Source: Deltaproteobacteria bacterium (lineage in GTDB: Bacteria > Myxococcota_A > UBA796 > JAFGLY01). From it: 64,000 bases of DNA. Under the pieces are notes generated by a model, which was not told the DNA's origin, searched no databases, and saw nothing but the letters and a program-made list of their open reading frames with translations. Location of the stretch: positions 1 to 64,000 of the forward strand of contig JAFGLY010000114.1 in the NCBI GenBank assembly GCA_016927815.1, given 5' to 3'. Of this stretch, positions 52,494 to 61,731 are shown in pieces (position 1 is the first letter of the stretch; each line of letters starts with the position of its first letter). A program made the position numbers and the translations under genes.

Positions 52494-53597
52494 TCACCCG
52501 CCGCGCCGCACCTCGGCCTGGGCCAGCGCGTCCACCCGCTCGTTGCCCTCGATGCCGGCATGGCCCGCGACCCAGCGCACCCGGGCGGCTGGCCGGCCGG
52601 CCAGCGCCACCCGGAGCGGGCCGACCAGGTCCGCGTTGGCCCGGACCTTCCACCCCAGGACCGCCATGCCCTCGGCATACCGGCTGTCGGTGCACAGGAG
52701 GACCGGAGCCTGGGCGGGGACCTGCGCCTCGTCGAGAAGGGCGAGCCCCAGCCGAAGCGCGGCGAGCTCGGCCCTCTGGCTGGTTCCCCTTCCCAGGAAG
52801 CGTGCCGTCTCCAGGCGCACGCCGCCCGGCCCTCGGAGGACGGCTGCCGCCGCTGAGGGGCCCGGGTTGCCCAGGCACGCCCCATCGGTGAACACCACCC
52901 AGGTGTCCGAGGAGAGGCCTTCGAGCAGGGATGCGGCCTCAGCCCGCGCTCTCGCCGCCTGGGACGCGTTGCGGGTGCCCGAGCTGCCCACCCCCCCCTC
53001 GGGCGCGGTCGTGCGGGCGACACGATCCTGGACGGCCAGGAGGCCCAACAGGATGAGGGCCTGGTAGTGCGCATCGTAGTCCGCGCGGTGCTTTTTCGCC
53101 CGGTCCTCGGGGGGCAGTGCGAGCCGCTCGGCCAGCACCTCCTTGTTCGTGTCGAACCAGTGGAGGCCCAGCACCCCAGCGGCCAGCGACTTGGTGCACA
53201 TGGCCTTGTAGCCGAAAGGGTTGGGCAACCCCTCCACGCCGTATGCGTGGGATACGAACGACCAGTCGAACGGCGCGTTGTGCCCGACGAAGACCGGCTT
53301 CGTGCCGGGCACCGTCTCGGCGGCGACCCACGCGGAGAGGGCCTCCAGTGCCAGGCGTCGGGGGCGCCCGTGGGCCCGGAGGTGGTCGATCGTCAGGCCG
53401 TGCACCGCCATGGCGCCCGGGTCCACGTGTCCGAAGACGGGCTGGATCTCCACGTAGAACGACCCGCCCAGCTCCCGGCCGCCTCCGGGCACAGGCCGTA
53501 CGCCGACCGCGCCGAGCGAGATCATGTCGTGGTAAGCGGGAACCTGTCCCGTGCACTCGATGTCCACGCAGCAGTAGGTCGCACGCTCGGACGCCAC
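52494..53597 (-). CDS. fusion of DEDDh 3'-5' exonuclease and RNase H1
   Basis: A 367-residue protein joining two nucleases. Residues 5-185 form a DEDDh (DnaQ-like) exonuclease: VDIECTG (Asp 12, Glu 14), GHNAPFDWSF (Asp 110), and KKHRADYDAHYQA (His 169, Asp 174). A linker of about 40 residues follows. Residues 230-365 form RNase HI: FTDGACLGNPG (Asp 237), SQRAELAAL (Glu 276), CTDSRYAEG (Asp 303) and GHAGIEGNERVDALAQ (His 345, Asp 355). All catalytic residues of both parts are present, so both may be active on RNA in hybrids or primers. GTG start with GAGAGGTGA upstream. Confidence 0.9.
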   Translation of the reverse strand: MASERATYCCVDIECTGQVPAYHDMISLGAVGVRPVPGGGRELGGSFYVEIQPVFGHVDPGAMAVHGLTIDHLRAHGRPRRLALEALSAWVAAETVPGTKPVFVGHNAPFDWSFVSHAYGVEGLPNPFGYKAMCTKSLAAGVLGLHWFDTNKEVLAERLALPPEDRAKKHRADYDAHYQALILLGLLAVQDRVARTTAPEGGVGSSGTRNASQAARARAEAASLLEGLSSDTWVVFTDGACLGNPGPSAAAAVLRGPGGVRLETARFLGRGTSQRAELAALRLGLALLDEAQVPAQAPVLLCTDSRYAEGMAVLGWKVRANADLVGPLRVALAGRPAARVRWVAGHAGIEGNERVDALAQAEVRRGG

Positions 53598-53663
53598 GGG
53601 TCACCTCTCGAACCCGACCTGGATCCAGCGGACGGGCGAGCGCCTCGTTAACATCGGGGCCCC

Positions 53664-54785
53664 ATGAAGCGACTCCTCACCGCATTGGCCGTTCTCAGCG
53701 GGATCGCACTCCTGGGCCTGGCGAGCCTCGCGCTCGCGGGCCTGGGCGCCCGGCGCGACCACGGCCCGGTGGCCACCTCGGTGGCCGTCACGGTGCTGCT
53801 CGCCCTGCCCGTGCTCGGCATCGCGAGCCTTTTCGGGCGCCGGATCGCGGGTCTCCTCACCGGCGCCATCGCCTGGCCGCTGCTGCTGCTGGTCGGCCTG
53901 CCCCTCTACTTCCCAGGGGAACGTCGGGAGGCCGTCCAGAGCGGCCTCGCCCTGCTGGGCTTCCCGCTCGGCCGGATCCTCTCGGTGGAGCACCAGGAGC
54001 AGGTGTCCCGCACGGTGGACGACCTGTTGGCGACCCCTCGGGCCCGGCCGCCCGTCCCCCAGGCACAGCCCACCGTGGTGCCCCCGCCTGCGCCGGGCGA
54101 CCCGGACACCGTGGCCCTGCCCTACGAGGGCTCGGGCCACTCGCTCCTGGTCGCGGTGGGCCTGGATGGGCCGGGCGAGCGCCACGTCGAGGTCCCCATG
54201 GTGCTGGACACCGGGTCCACCTACACGACCCTCGACCGGGCCACGCTGGCCGCCGCGGGGTACGCCGTGCCCGACGATGCCCCCACCATCACGTTCCAGA
54301 CGGCCACGGGCGAGGCCACCAGCCCCATCGTGCTGGCCGACCGCCTCTGGGTGGGGGGCCTGGAGGTCCCGGGTGTGACCATCGCGGTCTGTGACACCTG
54401 CGCCGACCCGGGCAGCCGAGCCGGTCTCCTCGGCCTCAACGTGTCCGGTCGCTTTCTCCTGACGCTCGACACGGTACGGCGGGAGGTGGTGCTGACCCCT
54501 CGCCTGGACGGACCGCTGGCCGCGCTCGATGCCCGGCCGTGGGTGGATCTGGACGCACGCGGCACCCACTGGCCCGACGGCCACACGGAGTTCCGCATCC
54601 GGGTCCGCAACGACGGCCCGCGCCCCCTGGCCGAGGCCCTGGTCCGCATCGGTTGCGGCGATGCCACCTTCGACGTGGATCTCGGACCCGTGGGTGCAGG
54701 CGAGGCGCTCTCGCGGGAGGCCTCCGTGCCCTCGGGCACCGACTGCTCGCCCTTCCGCGCGGATCTGGCTCGGGCCCGCTGGTAG
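53664..54785 (+). CDS. membrane-anchored retropepsin-like aspartic protease
   Basis: A 373-residue protein. Two or three hydrophobic helices fill residues 1-83, then a Pro-rich linker (PPVPQAQPTVVPPPAPGD). The domain from about 150 on has VPMVLDTGSTYTTL with Asp 182, a single DTGS as in retropepsin-like proteins acting as dimers, and AGLLGLNVSGRFLL, the usual later flap strand. The C-terminal 80 residues form an Ig-like domain (FRIRVRNDGPRPLAEAL). It probably faces the periplasm. Substrate unknown. Confidence 0.83.
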   Translation: MKRLLTALAVLSGIALLGLASLALAGLGARRDHGPVATSVAVTVLLALPVLGIASLFGRRIAGLLTGAIAWPLLLLVGLPLYFPGERREAVQSGLALLGFPLGRILSVEHQEQVSRTVDDLLATPRARPPVPQAQPTVVPPPAPGDPDTVALPYEGSGHSLLVAVGLDGPGERHVEVPMVLDTGSTYTTLDRATLAAAGYAVPDDAPTITFQTATGEATSPIVLADRLWVGGLEVPGVTIAVCDTCADPGSRAGLLGLNVSGRFLLTLDTVRREVVLTPRLDGPLAALDARPWVDLDARGTHWPDGHTEFRIRVRNDGPRPLAEALVRIGCGDATFDVDLGPVGAGEALSREASVPSGTDCSPFRADLARARW

Positions 54786-54832
54786 GGCGCCCGCCCTCAG
54801 GGGGGTTAGAGGGCGCTTCCTCAAGGTGCCCC

Positions 54833-55351
54833 ATGCCCAATCCTGCCATTCCCCGCGCCCAGGTCCACGCGCTCGCCGAGGCCTGCTCCGACGCCCGCGA
54901 GGCCTTCGAGCCCATCGCTGCACGCCTGTTGAAGGAGCAGCGCCGCCTCGGGCGCTTCATCGAGCGCAACGCCGCCTCCCTCGGCGCCGGCCCCGCACAG
55001 ACGGCGGTCTACATGTGCGCCGTGACCGTGCGGATCTTCGAGCAGGTCGGCGGCCGCTTGAGGGCCGTCACCCATGCCGACCTGGACGCCGCAGCCGCCC
55101 GCGTGGCCACCGCCGTGGACGACCTCCTGCCCGTCGACAAGGCGGTCCCCGAGCGGCTCCGATCCGTTTCTTGGCGTGCCCAGCCCCACCTCCTGGACGA
55201 GATCCTCTGGGCCCTCTACGAGAAGGAGACCCGCGAGGAGGGGGAGCTGCAGGTGGAGCCGCCCGAGGCGTTCCTCCTGCTCCTCACGCTCTGGGCCATC
55301 GTCGAGGCGCTCGACGCCCGCTGGACCCCCCCGGAGGGGTTCGGCGCGTGA
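54833..55351 (+). CDS. conserved-looking cytoplasmic helical protein, unknown
   Basis: A 172-residue all-helical protein with no signal or membrane segment. Acidic, no repeated motif. Segments such as LKEQRRLGRFIERNAASLG and HLLDEILWALYEKETREEGE suggest a four-helix bundle. I cannot place it. Lies 4 bp from the convergent cutA gene. Confidence 0.65.
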   Translation: MPNPAIPRAQVHALAEACSDAREAFEPIAARLLKEQRRLGRFIERNAASLGAGPAQTAVYMCAVTVRIFEQVGGRLRAVTHADLDAAAARVATAVDDLLPVDKAVPERLRSVSWRAQPHLLDEILWALYEKETREEGELQVEPPEAFLLLLTLWAIVEALDARWTPPEGFGA

Positions 55352-55355
55352 GCAC

Positions 55356-55661
55356 CTACCGCACCACCCCGGCGAGCCAGGCCGCGTAGTCCGGATCGCT
55401 CTCCCGGACCTCGAACGTCACGATCTTGGGGGTCTCGTAGGAGTGGAGCGCACGGGCGCGCGCCACGACCGCCGAGACGCGATCGGTGGAGGTCTCCATG
55501 AGCAGCACCTCCTCCGGATCGTCCTGGATCGCTCCCTTCCACCAGTAGAGCGACCGCACGCCGGGCAGGATGTTCCCGCAGGCCACGAGGCGTTCCTCGA
55601 GCAGTCGGCGGAGCAGGGGCTCGGCGTCGTGAGGGGCACAGGTCACGAGAACGAGGCGCAC
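55356..55661 (-). CDS. cutA: divalent-cation tolerance protein CutA
   Basis: A 101-residue CutA1-fold trimeric protein. Typical runs are LVTCAPHDAEPLLRRLLEER, LVACGNILPGVRSLYWWKG and ETSTDRV, then HSYETPKIV. GTG start 3 bp after the stop of the DUF4215 lipoprotein gene, same strand. Linked to copper tolerance in E. coli, but its function is not settled. Confidence 0.93.
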   Translation of the reverse strand: MRLVLVTCAPHDAEPLLRRLLEERLVACGNILPGVRSLYWWKGAIQDDPEEVLLMETSTDRVSAVVARARALHSYETPKIVTFEVRESDPDYAAWLAGVVR

Positions 55662-55664
55662 GGG

Positions 55665-57044
55665 CTATCCGGAAAAGGGGGTGTCGTCGCAGACGTCGCC
55701 GATTCCGTCTCCATCGGAGTCCTCCTGGTCGGGGGCCCAGGATCCGTCGGGATCGAGCGAGAGCTCCAGGTCGAGGACGGGGGTTCCGGCGTCGAGGAAC
55801 CGGACGTAGTTGCCCCAGGCACCCCCCTGGTCCCGGACCTTGACGAGCATCCGGTTCCAGCCGGCCCGGAGCGTGACCTCGGCGGTGAACAGGTCCACCA
55901 CCGTGCCCTGGCACCCAGAGATGTCCATCACGACCTCCCCCTCGAGCCACACGCGGGCGCCGTCGTCCGGGCCCAGGGCGAGGGTGAGCCCGCGCGTGGA
56001 CTCCGAGCGGACATACACCGCGGTGTAGACCTCCCGGGGCGGGTCCACCGCGCCGTAGTCGGTGAGGAACTCCAGGCGATCCGTGAGGCTCCAGAGCACG
56101 GTCCAGGTCGCGCTCCCGGCGCTGTCTCCGAGCCCGGGCGCTACCGCGGCCTCGTCCGTGGCCACCAGAGCGTCGTCGGAGGGGCGGCAGGCGTCGGTGC
56201 TGGAGGTGCCCCAGTAGGGGCCCGCAGCCAGCCAGGTACGGAGGAAGCCCTGCCTCGAGGGAGCGAGCACGGGCGCGCCGGGACCGTTGGGCAGGTCCGG
56301 GCAGTTGTCCTCCTCGTCCAGCACGCCGTCGCCGTCGCGGTCGTCGTCGCAGCGGTCGGGTCGGCCGTCGCCGTCCGGGTCGTCGGTCTCCTCGAGCGGC
56401 CAGGCGGCATCCTCGGGGGCCACCGGTGCGATCTCGAGGGCGTAGTACGGCACCGGCGCGTCGAGGAGCCCGTGGATGCACACCGCGTAGCGCCCACCGG
56501 CGAGGAAACGAGCCCCGGGTGCCTCGTCCGGATCGAGCATCGCACAGCCGTCCGCACCCGGAGTGCCCACCGCTACCTCGGCGCCGGTGGGGTCGTGCAG
56601 GGCCAGCGTGGCCGGGGCGGGGCAGGGGGTCAGAAGCCGGGCTGCGAAGCCCGAGCAGTCGTCCATGTCCAGGTCGAAGCAGTCCACGTCGCCCTCTTCG
56701 AGGGCACCGTGGACGATGCGGCCATCCCAGGTCTGGGCGGCCTGCCACGTGTCGTTGGGCTCGGCCTCCAGTTGGCCGTCCTCCACGGTGCAGGCGGGGG
56801 TGCATCCGTCGCCTCCCCAGGCGTTCGCGTCGTCGCAGGCCTCCTTGGCGTCGCACACGCCGTCCCCGCAGGCGGCGGGCAGGCAGTCGGTCCGGCACGC
56901 ATCGGGCGATGTGTCGCTGTTGGCGTCTCCGTCATCGCAAAGCTCGCCTTCCTCGAGGATCCCGTTGCCGCAGCCCGGCAACAGGCCCGAGTCCTGGTGG
57001 GACTCGCAGGAGGCGGCGAGTGCGAGGAGGAGGACGGGACGCAT
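55665..57044 (-). CDS. lipoprotein with DUF4215-like Cys repeats and calcium-type repeats
   Basis: A 459-residue lipoprotein (signal ending LAASCES). Residues 25-95 carry Cys-rich modules of the DUF4215 type (GCGNGILEEGELCDDGDAN, CGDGVCDAKEACDDANAWGG). Then a beta domain with Cys pairs, Asp-rich DDPDGDGRPDRCDDDRDGDG like thrombospondin type-3 repeats, and a C-terminal beta-sandwich (about 290-430, VARVWLEGE-like turn and AGWNRMLVKVRDQG) resembling PA14/concanavalin-like modules. CutA follows 3 bp later, perhaps on one transcript. It is divergent from the subtilase by 46 bp. Confidence 0.85.
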   Translation of the reverse strand: MRPVLLLALAASCESHQDSGLLPGCGNGILEEGELCDDGDANSDTSPDACRTDCLPAACGDGVCDAKEACDDANAWGGDGCTPACTVEDGQLEAEPNDTWQAAQTWDGRIVHGALEEGDVDCFDLDMDDCSGFAARLLTPCPAPATLALHDPTGAEVAVGTPGADGCAMLDPDEAPGARFLAGGRYAVCIHGLLDAPVPYYALEIAPVAPEDAAWPLEETDDPDGDGRPDRCDDDRDGDGVLDEEDNCPDLPNGPGAPVLAPSRQGFLRTWLAAGPYWGTSSTDACRPSDDALVATDEAAVAPGLGDSAGSATWTVLWSLTDRLEFLTDYGAVDPPREVYTAVYVRSESTRGLTLALGPDDGARVWLEGEVVMDISGCQGTVVDLFTAEVTLRAGWNRMLVKVRDQGGAWGNYVRFLDAGTPVLDLELSLDPDGSWAPDQEDSDGDGIGDVCDDTPFSG

Positions 57045-57090
57045 GGGGCCCGCCTATCCGCCCGGCGCGCCGGCCGGGTATGTTGTGGCC

Positions 57091-58809
57091 ATGTCCATAA
57101 ACGGGTTCCTGATCCTCACCGCGGCCCTGGCCGCCGAGACCCGCTTCCACCCGGGTCCCGGACCCGAGTGCGTGACGATCGACGCCGACTCGCGCATCGG
57201 ATCCATGCCGGTCCGGCGGACCGGTGCGCTGCTCGCCCACGTCGAGGATCCGGGCGCTTTGCTCGTGGATCCGGACGTCGCGCGCGTGGAGGTGCTCGCC
57301 GGAGACGGCCACGTCGTTCGGATCGTGCCGCGCGAGGGCCTGGACGAGGGGACGCTCTCGGTCGATCTCCACGGCCGGCCGGGCGTGACCTGGGCCCATC
57401 CGGACCTCGCGCTGCCGCTCGTGCTCCACGCCCTGCCGGACGATCCCTTCGTGACGGACCAGTGGCATCTCGAGAACACGGGGCAGGGGGGCTGGCTCCC
57501 AGGTGTGGACATCAATGCCGAGGCCGCCTGGGCCCGGACGTCCGGACACGGAGCCCTGGTGGCCATCGTGGACACCGGGGTCGAACTCACCCACCCGGAC
57601 CTCGCGGTGATCGGCGGTTGGGACTACGTGAGCGGCGACGCGGACTCCAGCCCGGACCTGGAGGACGACAGCGGGCCCCACGGCACGGCATCCGCGGGCC
57701 TGGCCGCGGCGATCGGCGACAACGGGCGCGGGGTGGCGGGCGTGGCCTGGGAGGCCCAAGTCTACGCCATCCGTCTCATCGGGGGGTACACCACGCTGGG
57801 CGACCTCTACGACGCCTTCGTGGAGGCCACGGACGCAGGGGCGTGGGTGATCTCCAACTCCTGGGGCTTCGGGGACGACTGCTCCCCCTTTCCCACGTTC
57901 GGCTCCATCCAGGACGCCGTGGATTACGCCGAGCAGCACGGCCGCGGCGGCCTGGGGACCGTGGTGGTGGCCAGCGCCGGCAACGCGAACTGCGACATCT
58001 CCGAGGACGGCTTCCTCGCCCATCCCGCGGTGGTGGGCGTGGCCGCGTCCAACGGCAACGACGAGCGGGAGGGATACTCCTGCTACGGGGACCACGTGGA
58101 CCTCTCGGCCCCCTCCGGAGGGGTGCTCACCACGGACCTCACCGGGGAGGCCGGCTACGGATCGTGGGAGAAGGACGACGCCTGCTACGGGTACTTCTCG
58201 GGCACGAGCGCCTCGGCGCCCATCGTGGCGGGCGCCGTTGCGCTCCTGTTCGGGGCCAATCCCCGCCTGACTGCGGCCCAGGCCCGCGAGGTGCTCTGCG
58301 AGACCGCCGTCCGCCTCGACGTGGACCACGCAGGCTACGACGCATCCGGCTGGAGCCCCTGGTACGGCTGCGGGCGGGTGGATGCCGGCTCGGCGGTGCA
58401 GGCGGTGGCCAATGCGGCGCCTGGCGCACCCGTGCCGCTCGTCCCTGGGGCAGAGGCCTGGGAGGAGCGGGTGCTGCTCGCCTGGGTGCCGGCGGTGGAC
58501 CCGGACGGCGACTGGCTCGAACACACGGTGTCGTGGTGGGTGGACGAGGGCCCGGTCCAGGAGGCCACCCTGGAGGGGTCCTCGCTCGACCTGAGCGGTG
58601 CGGTCCAGGCCGGGGACCGGGTGTCCTGGCAGGTGTCGGCCACTGATCTCTGGGGCCCTGGAGAGGCCAGCGACGTGCGCTCGTTCCGCGTCGTCGAGAC
58701 CCCTCGGCGGATGCGCCCCGATGCCTCGTGCGCGGCGACCGGCCGCCGCCACGGCGCATGGGCGATTCTCCTCGCCCTGCTCGCGATGGCCCGACGGCGG
58801 AGGGGGTAG
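57091..58809 (+). CDS. secreted subtilisin-like serine protease with MYXO-CTERM-like tail
   Basis: A 572-residue exported S8 protease. After the signal and an N-terminal prodomain, the triad is Asp 161 (VAIVDTGVELTHPD), His 197 (SGPHGTASAG) and Ser 373 (SGTSASAPIVAG). Between them VISNSWGFGDDC and VVASAGNANCD are the oxyanion-side strands. An Ig-like domain follows (about 450-540), then SCAATGRR, a hydrophobic helix and ARRRRG at the very end, matching the MYXO-CTERM tail best of all proteins here. No strong ribosome site before ATG. Confidence 0.9.
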   Translation: MSINGFLILTAALAAETRFHPGPGPECVTIDADSRIGSMPVRRTGALLAHVEDPGALLVDPDVARVEVLAGDGHVVRIVPREGLDEGTLSVDLHGRPGVTWAHPDLALPLVLHALPDDPFVTDQWHLENTGQGGWLPGVDINAEAAWARTSGHGALVAIVDTGVELTHPDLAVIGGWDYVSGDADSSPDLEDDSGPHGTASAGLAAAIGDNGRGVAGVAWEAQVYAIRLIGGYTTLGDLYDAFVEATDAGAWVISNSWGFGDDCSPFPTFGSIQDAVDYAEQHGRGGLGTVVVASAGNANCDISEDGFLAHPAVVGVAASNGNDEREGYSCYGDHVDLSAPSGGVLTTDLTGEAGYGSWEKDDACYGYFSGTSASAPIVAGAVALLFGANPRLTAAQAREVLCETAVRLDVDHAGYDASGWSPWYGCGRVDAGSAVQAVANAAPGAPVPLVPGAEAWEERVLLAWVPAVDPDGDWLEHTVSWWVDEGPVQEATLEGSSLDLSGAVQAGDRVSWQVSATDLWGPGEASDVRSFRVVETPRRMRPDASCAATGRRHGAWAILLALLAMARRRRG

Positions 58810-58841
58810 CGCCCGGCCTGCCAGTTTCGCGGGCGTCGTGC

Positions 58842-58871
58842 TTGCCCGGCAGCCCGGGCCTCGGCTATGCT
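58842..58871 (+). promoter_or_regulatory. candidate sigma-70-type promoter of pilC
   Basis: TTGCCC and TATGCT spaced by 18 bp (4 of 6 each), 32 bp before the pilC start. Its presence would allow pilC-pilS-pilR to be transcribed apart from the protease gene upstream. Confidence 0.4.
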
Positions 58872-58903
58872 CCTCGCCTCGCACCACACACGGAACGCCC
58901 GGG

Positions 58904-60127
58904 ATGCCCCAGTTTGCCTACGAGGGACGGACTCCGGCGGGCGATGCCCGACGCGGTGAGATCACCGCCGCCAGCCTCGACGCCGCACGGGCGCGACTCC
59001 GGCAGATGCAGATCGATCCCACGACCCTCCGTAGGAAGAGCCTGTGGTCGGCGGAACTCCACCTGCCCCGCATCGGGTTCCTGAAGCCGCGGGTCACCAA
59101 CAAGGATCTGGTGATCTTCACGCGGCAGTTCGCCACGATGATCGACTCCGGCCTCCCGCTGGTCCAGTGCCTGGAGATCCAGGCCCAGCAGGCGCCCAAT
59201 CCCACGCTCCGCGAGGAGATTCGGGTCGTCAAGGAGGCCGTGGAGAGCGGATCCACCTTCGCGGACGCGCTGCACAAGTTCCCCCGCACGTTCGACGATC
59301 TCTACCAGAACCTCGTGGCTGCGGGCGAGATGGGCGGCATCCTCGACACCATCCTCAACCGACTCGCCATTCAACTGGAGAAGACCGAGAAGCTGCGCCG
59401 GCAGATCCGCGGCGCCATGACCTACCCGGCGATCGTCTTCACGGTGGGCATCGGGGTCGTGGCCCTCCTTCTCCTCGAGGTGGTGCCCACCTTCGAGTCC
59501 ATGTTCGCGGAGTTCGAGCGGACCCTCCCTGTGCCGACCCAGTGGACGATCGCGCTCTCGCAGTGGCTGCAGCGGTACTTCTACGTCGTCCTTCTCGCCC
59601 TCCTTGGCACCGGGGTGCTCCTGCGCACCCTCTACCAGCAGAGGTCCGGCCGCCTCGTGGTCGATCGCTTGCTCCTCCGCACACCGGCGGTGGGCGATCT
59701 GCTCCGCAAGACCGCGGTCGCCCGCTTCTGCCGCACCCTGGGCACCATGATCTCCTCGGGCGTGCCCATTCTCGACGCCCTGGACATCTGCGGAAAGACA
59801 GCCGGGAACCTCGTCATCGAGAATGCCATCGCCCGGGCGCGGGACTCCATCGCCGAGGGCCGTTCCATCGCGGAGCCGCTCCTGGCCACCCGGGTCTTCC
59901 CGGAGATGGTGTGCCAGATGATCAGCGTGGGCGAGGCCACCGGCGCCCTCGACGTCATGCTCGGGAAGGTCGCGGACTTCTACGAGGACGAGGTGGACCA
60001 CGCCGTCGACACCCTCACGAGCGTGATGCAGCCCGTCATCATCGTGTGCCTCGCGATCTTCGTCGGCGGCTTCGCCATCTCGATGTACCTGCCGATCTTC
60101 ACGATGGCCTCGGGAATTCAGCAGTAG
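58904..60127 (+). CDS. pilC: type IV pilus inner-membrane platform protein PilC
   Basis: A 407-residue PilC/GspF protein, the membrane platform that couples the pilus motor to pilin assembly. Two repeated GspF domains are seen: first LVIFTRQFATMIDSGLPLVQCL, then VARFCRTLGTMISSGVPILDAL. Three helices fit the usual topology, ending in QPVIIVCLAIFVGGFAISMYLP. The entry FAYEGRTPAGDARRG is typical. It leads the pil block here, without pilB or pilT upstream; a subtilase gene occupies that place. Confidence 0.95.
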   Translation: MPQFAYEGRTPAGDARRGEITAASLDAARARLRQMQIDPTTLRRKSLWSAELHLPRIGFLKPRVTNKDLVIFTRQFATMIDSGLPLVQCLEIQAQQAPNPTLREEIRVVKEAVESGSTFADALHKFPRTFDDLYQNLVAAGEMGGILDTILNRLAIQLEKTEKLRRQIRGAMTYPAIVFTVGIGVVALLLLEVVPTFESMFAEFERTLPVPTQWTIALSQWLQRYFYVVLLALLGTGVLLRTLYQQRSGRLVVDRLLLRTPAVGDLLRKTAVARFCRTLGTMISSGVPILDALDICGKTAGNLVIENAIARARDSIAEGRSIAEPLLATRVFPEMVCQMISVGEATGALDVMLGKVADFYEDEVDHAVDTLTSVMQPVIIVCLAIFVGGFAISMYLPIFTMASGIQQ

Positions 60128-60152
60128 CCCTGGGCCGCGTCCCGGTGCCATC

Positions 60153-61724
60153 ATGACCGATCCAAGCCCGACCGCCTCCTCGCCTGCGGCCGGATTGATC
60201 CTGCGCAGGCGCGTCACCGCCTACATCCTGATCCGCCTCCTGGTGGTCTCGAGCCTCCTGGCGCTGGTGGCCTCCATCGTCCTTAGGGAACCCGGGACGC
60301 TGCCCGTGACCCGTGGGCTCTTCCCCCTGGCCGCGATCACCCTTGCGTTCCTGGCCGTCAGCGCGGCCTTGGTGCGTACGGTGAGCGCGCTCGATCGATT
60401 CGTCCTGGTGCAACTGCTCTTCGACGCCGTGTTCCTCACGGTGCTCGTGGTCCTGACCGGCAGGGGGAGCAGCATCTTCGTCGTGCTCTACTTCATGAAC
60501 ATCATCGCCGCGGCGTACCTCACGTCGGGACGCATCGCGATCCTCGTCGTCGCCGTCGATGCGTTGGCCTACGCCGGCGTCAACGCGGCGGAGCTGGGGA
60601 CGATCCTCCTCGCGACCTCGACACCCGGCGCCCTCACGGCGGTGGCCGACGAGATCCTCCGGATCCTCGCGTTCGTCCTCGTGGGCGTCTTGAGCGTGGG
60701 CCTCGCCAACCGCGTCCGGAGCGCCGACCGGGCGCTCGTGGCCCAGGTCGAGACCACGCGCGCCCTGGAGGAGGAGCACGGCCTCGTGCTCCAGAGCGTC
60801 GCCTCAGGCATCCTCGTGGTGGGGTCGGAGGGCCGGATCCGCTCGGCCAACCCGGCTGCCGAGGCCATCCTGGGGTCCGTGGTGGGGTGCGATCTCGCGG
60901 ACGTGATGCCCGGCCTCGCTCCGGAGGCAGCGACCCAGGACCTGGCCGTGGGGTCCGACCCACGGATCCTGGTCTGCTCCCAGAGCCCCTTGGGCGAAGC
61001 CGGTGCGTCCGTGGTGGTCTTCGAGGACGTCACCCACCTACGGGAGGTGGAGGCGGAGGCGGAACGGGAGGAGCGTCTGGCCGGGGTGGGCCGCATCGCA
61101 GCGGCCATCGCGCACGAGATCCGGAACCCGCTCGCCAGCCTGTCGGGGGCCATCCAGCTCCTGGCCGAGGACCGGCCCGGTCCGCTGGTGGACATCGCCA
61201 CCAGCGAGGTGCGCCGCCTGAACGACCTGGTCGGAGACTTCCTGGACCTGGCCCGCCCGGAGGTCATCTCCCCACGATCCGTCGATGCGGACGCCCTGGT
61301 ACGGGAGGTCGCAAGAGACTTCGGTGCGGATCCACGCTACCGGGACTCCGTGCGGGTGGAGGTGGCGGGCGGGATCCCGCATCCGATCGTGGCCGACCCG
61401 GATCGGCTCCAGCAGATGGTCTGGAACCTCTTGCTCAACGCGGCCCAGGCCATGCCCCGGGGCGGACCGGTGCGCCTCGTCACCGCGCTGGACGACGGCC
61501 TCGTCCACATCAGCGTCCAGGACGAGGGGATGGGGATGTCCGAGTCCGATCGGGCCCGGCTGTTCGATCCCTTCTTCACCACGCGGCGGGGAGGAACGGG
61601 CCTGGGCCTGGCCAACGTGGATCGGTTGATGCGCGCCCACGGCGGCCGAGTGGACGTGCGGTCCGAGCCTGGACGAGGGTCGTGTTTCACCCTCGTCTTC
61701 CCCCGCCAGCCTCCGAACGGGTAG
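60153..61724 (+). CDS. pilS: PilS sensor histidine kinase
   Basis: A 523-residue membrane kinase. About six helices in residues 25-190 (ILIRLLVVSSLLALVAS ... ILRILAFVLVGVLSVGLANR), then a PAS-like domain (LVLQSVASGILVVGSEGRIR), the H-box IAHEIRNPLASLSG, and the ATPase with N, G1 (DEGMGMSESD), F and G2 (GGTGLGLANV) boxes. It would phosphorylate PilR. In Pseudomonas PilS senses pilin in the membrane. 25 bp after pilC. Confidence 0.94.
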   Translation: MTDPSPTASSPAAGLILRRRVTAYILIRLLVVSSLLALVASIVLREPGTLPVTRGLFPLAAITLAFLAVSAALVRTVSALDRFVLVQLLFDAVFLTVLVVLTGRGSSIFVVLYFMNIIAAAYLTSGRIAILVVAVDALAYAGVNAAELGTILLATSTPGALTAVADEILRILAFVLVGVLSVGLANRVRSADRALVAQVETTRALEEEHGLVLQSVASGILVVGSEGRIRSANPAAEAILGSVVGCDLADVMPGLAPEAATQDLAVGSDPRILVCSQSPLGEAGASVVVFEDVTHLREVEAEAEREERLAGVGRIAAAIAHEIRNPLASLSGAIQLLAEDRPGPLVDIATSEVRRLNDLVGDFLDLARPEVISPRSVDADALVREVARDFGADPRYRDSVRVEVAGGIPHPIVADPDRLQQMVWNLLLNAAQAMPRGGPVRLVTALDDGLVHISVQDEGMGMSESDRARLFDPFFTTRRGGTGLGLANVDRLMRAHGGRVDVRSEPGRGSCFTLVFPRQPPNG

Positions 61725-61731
61725 GCGCTCC

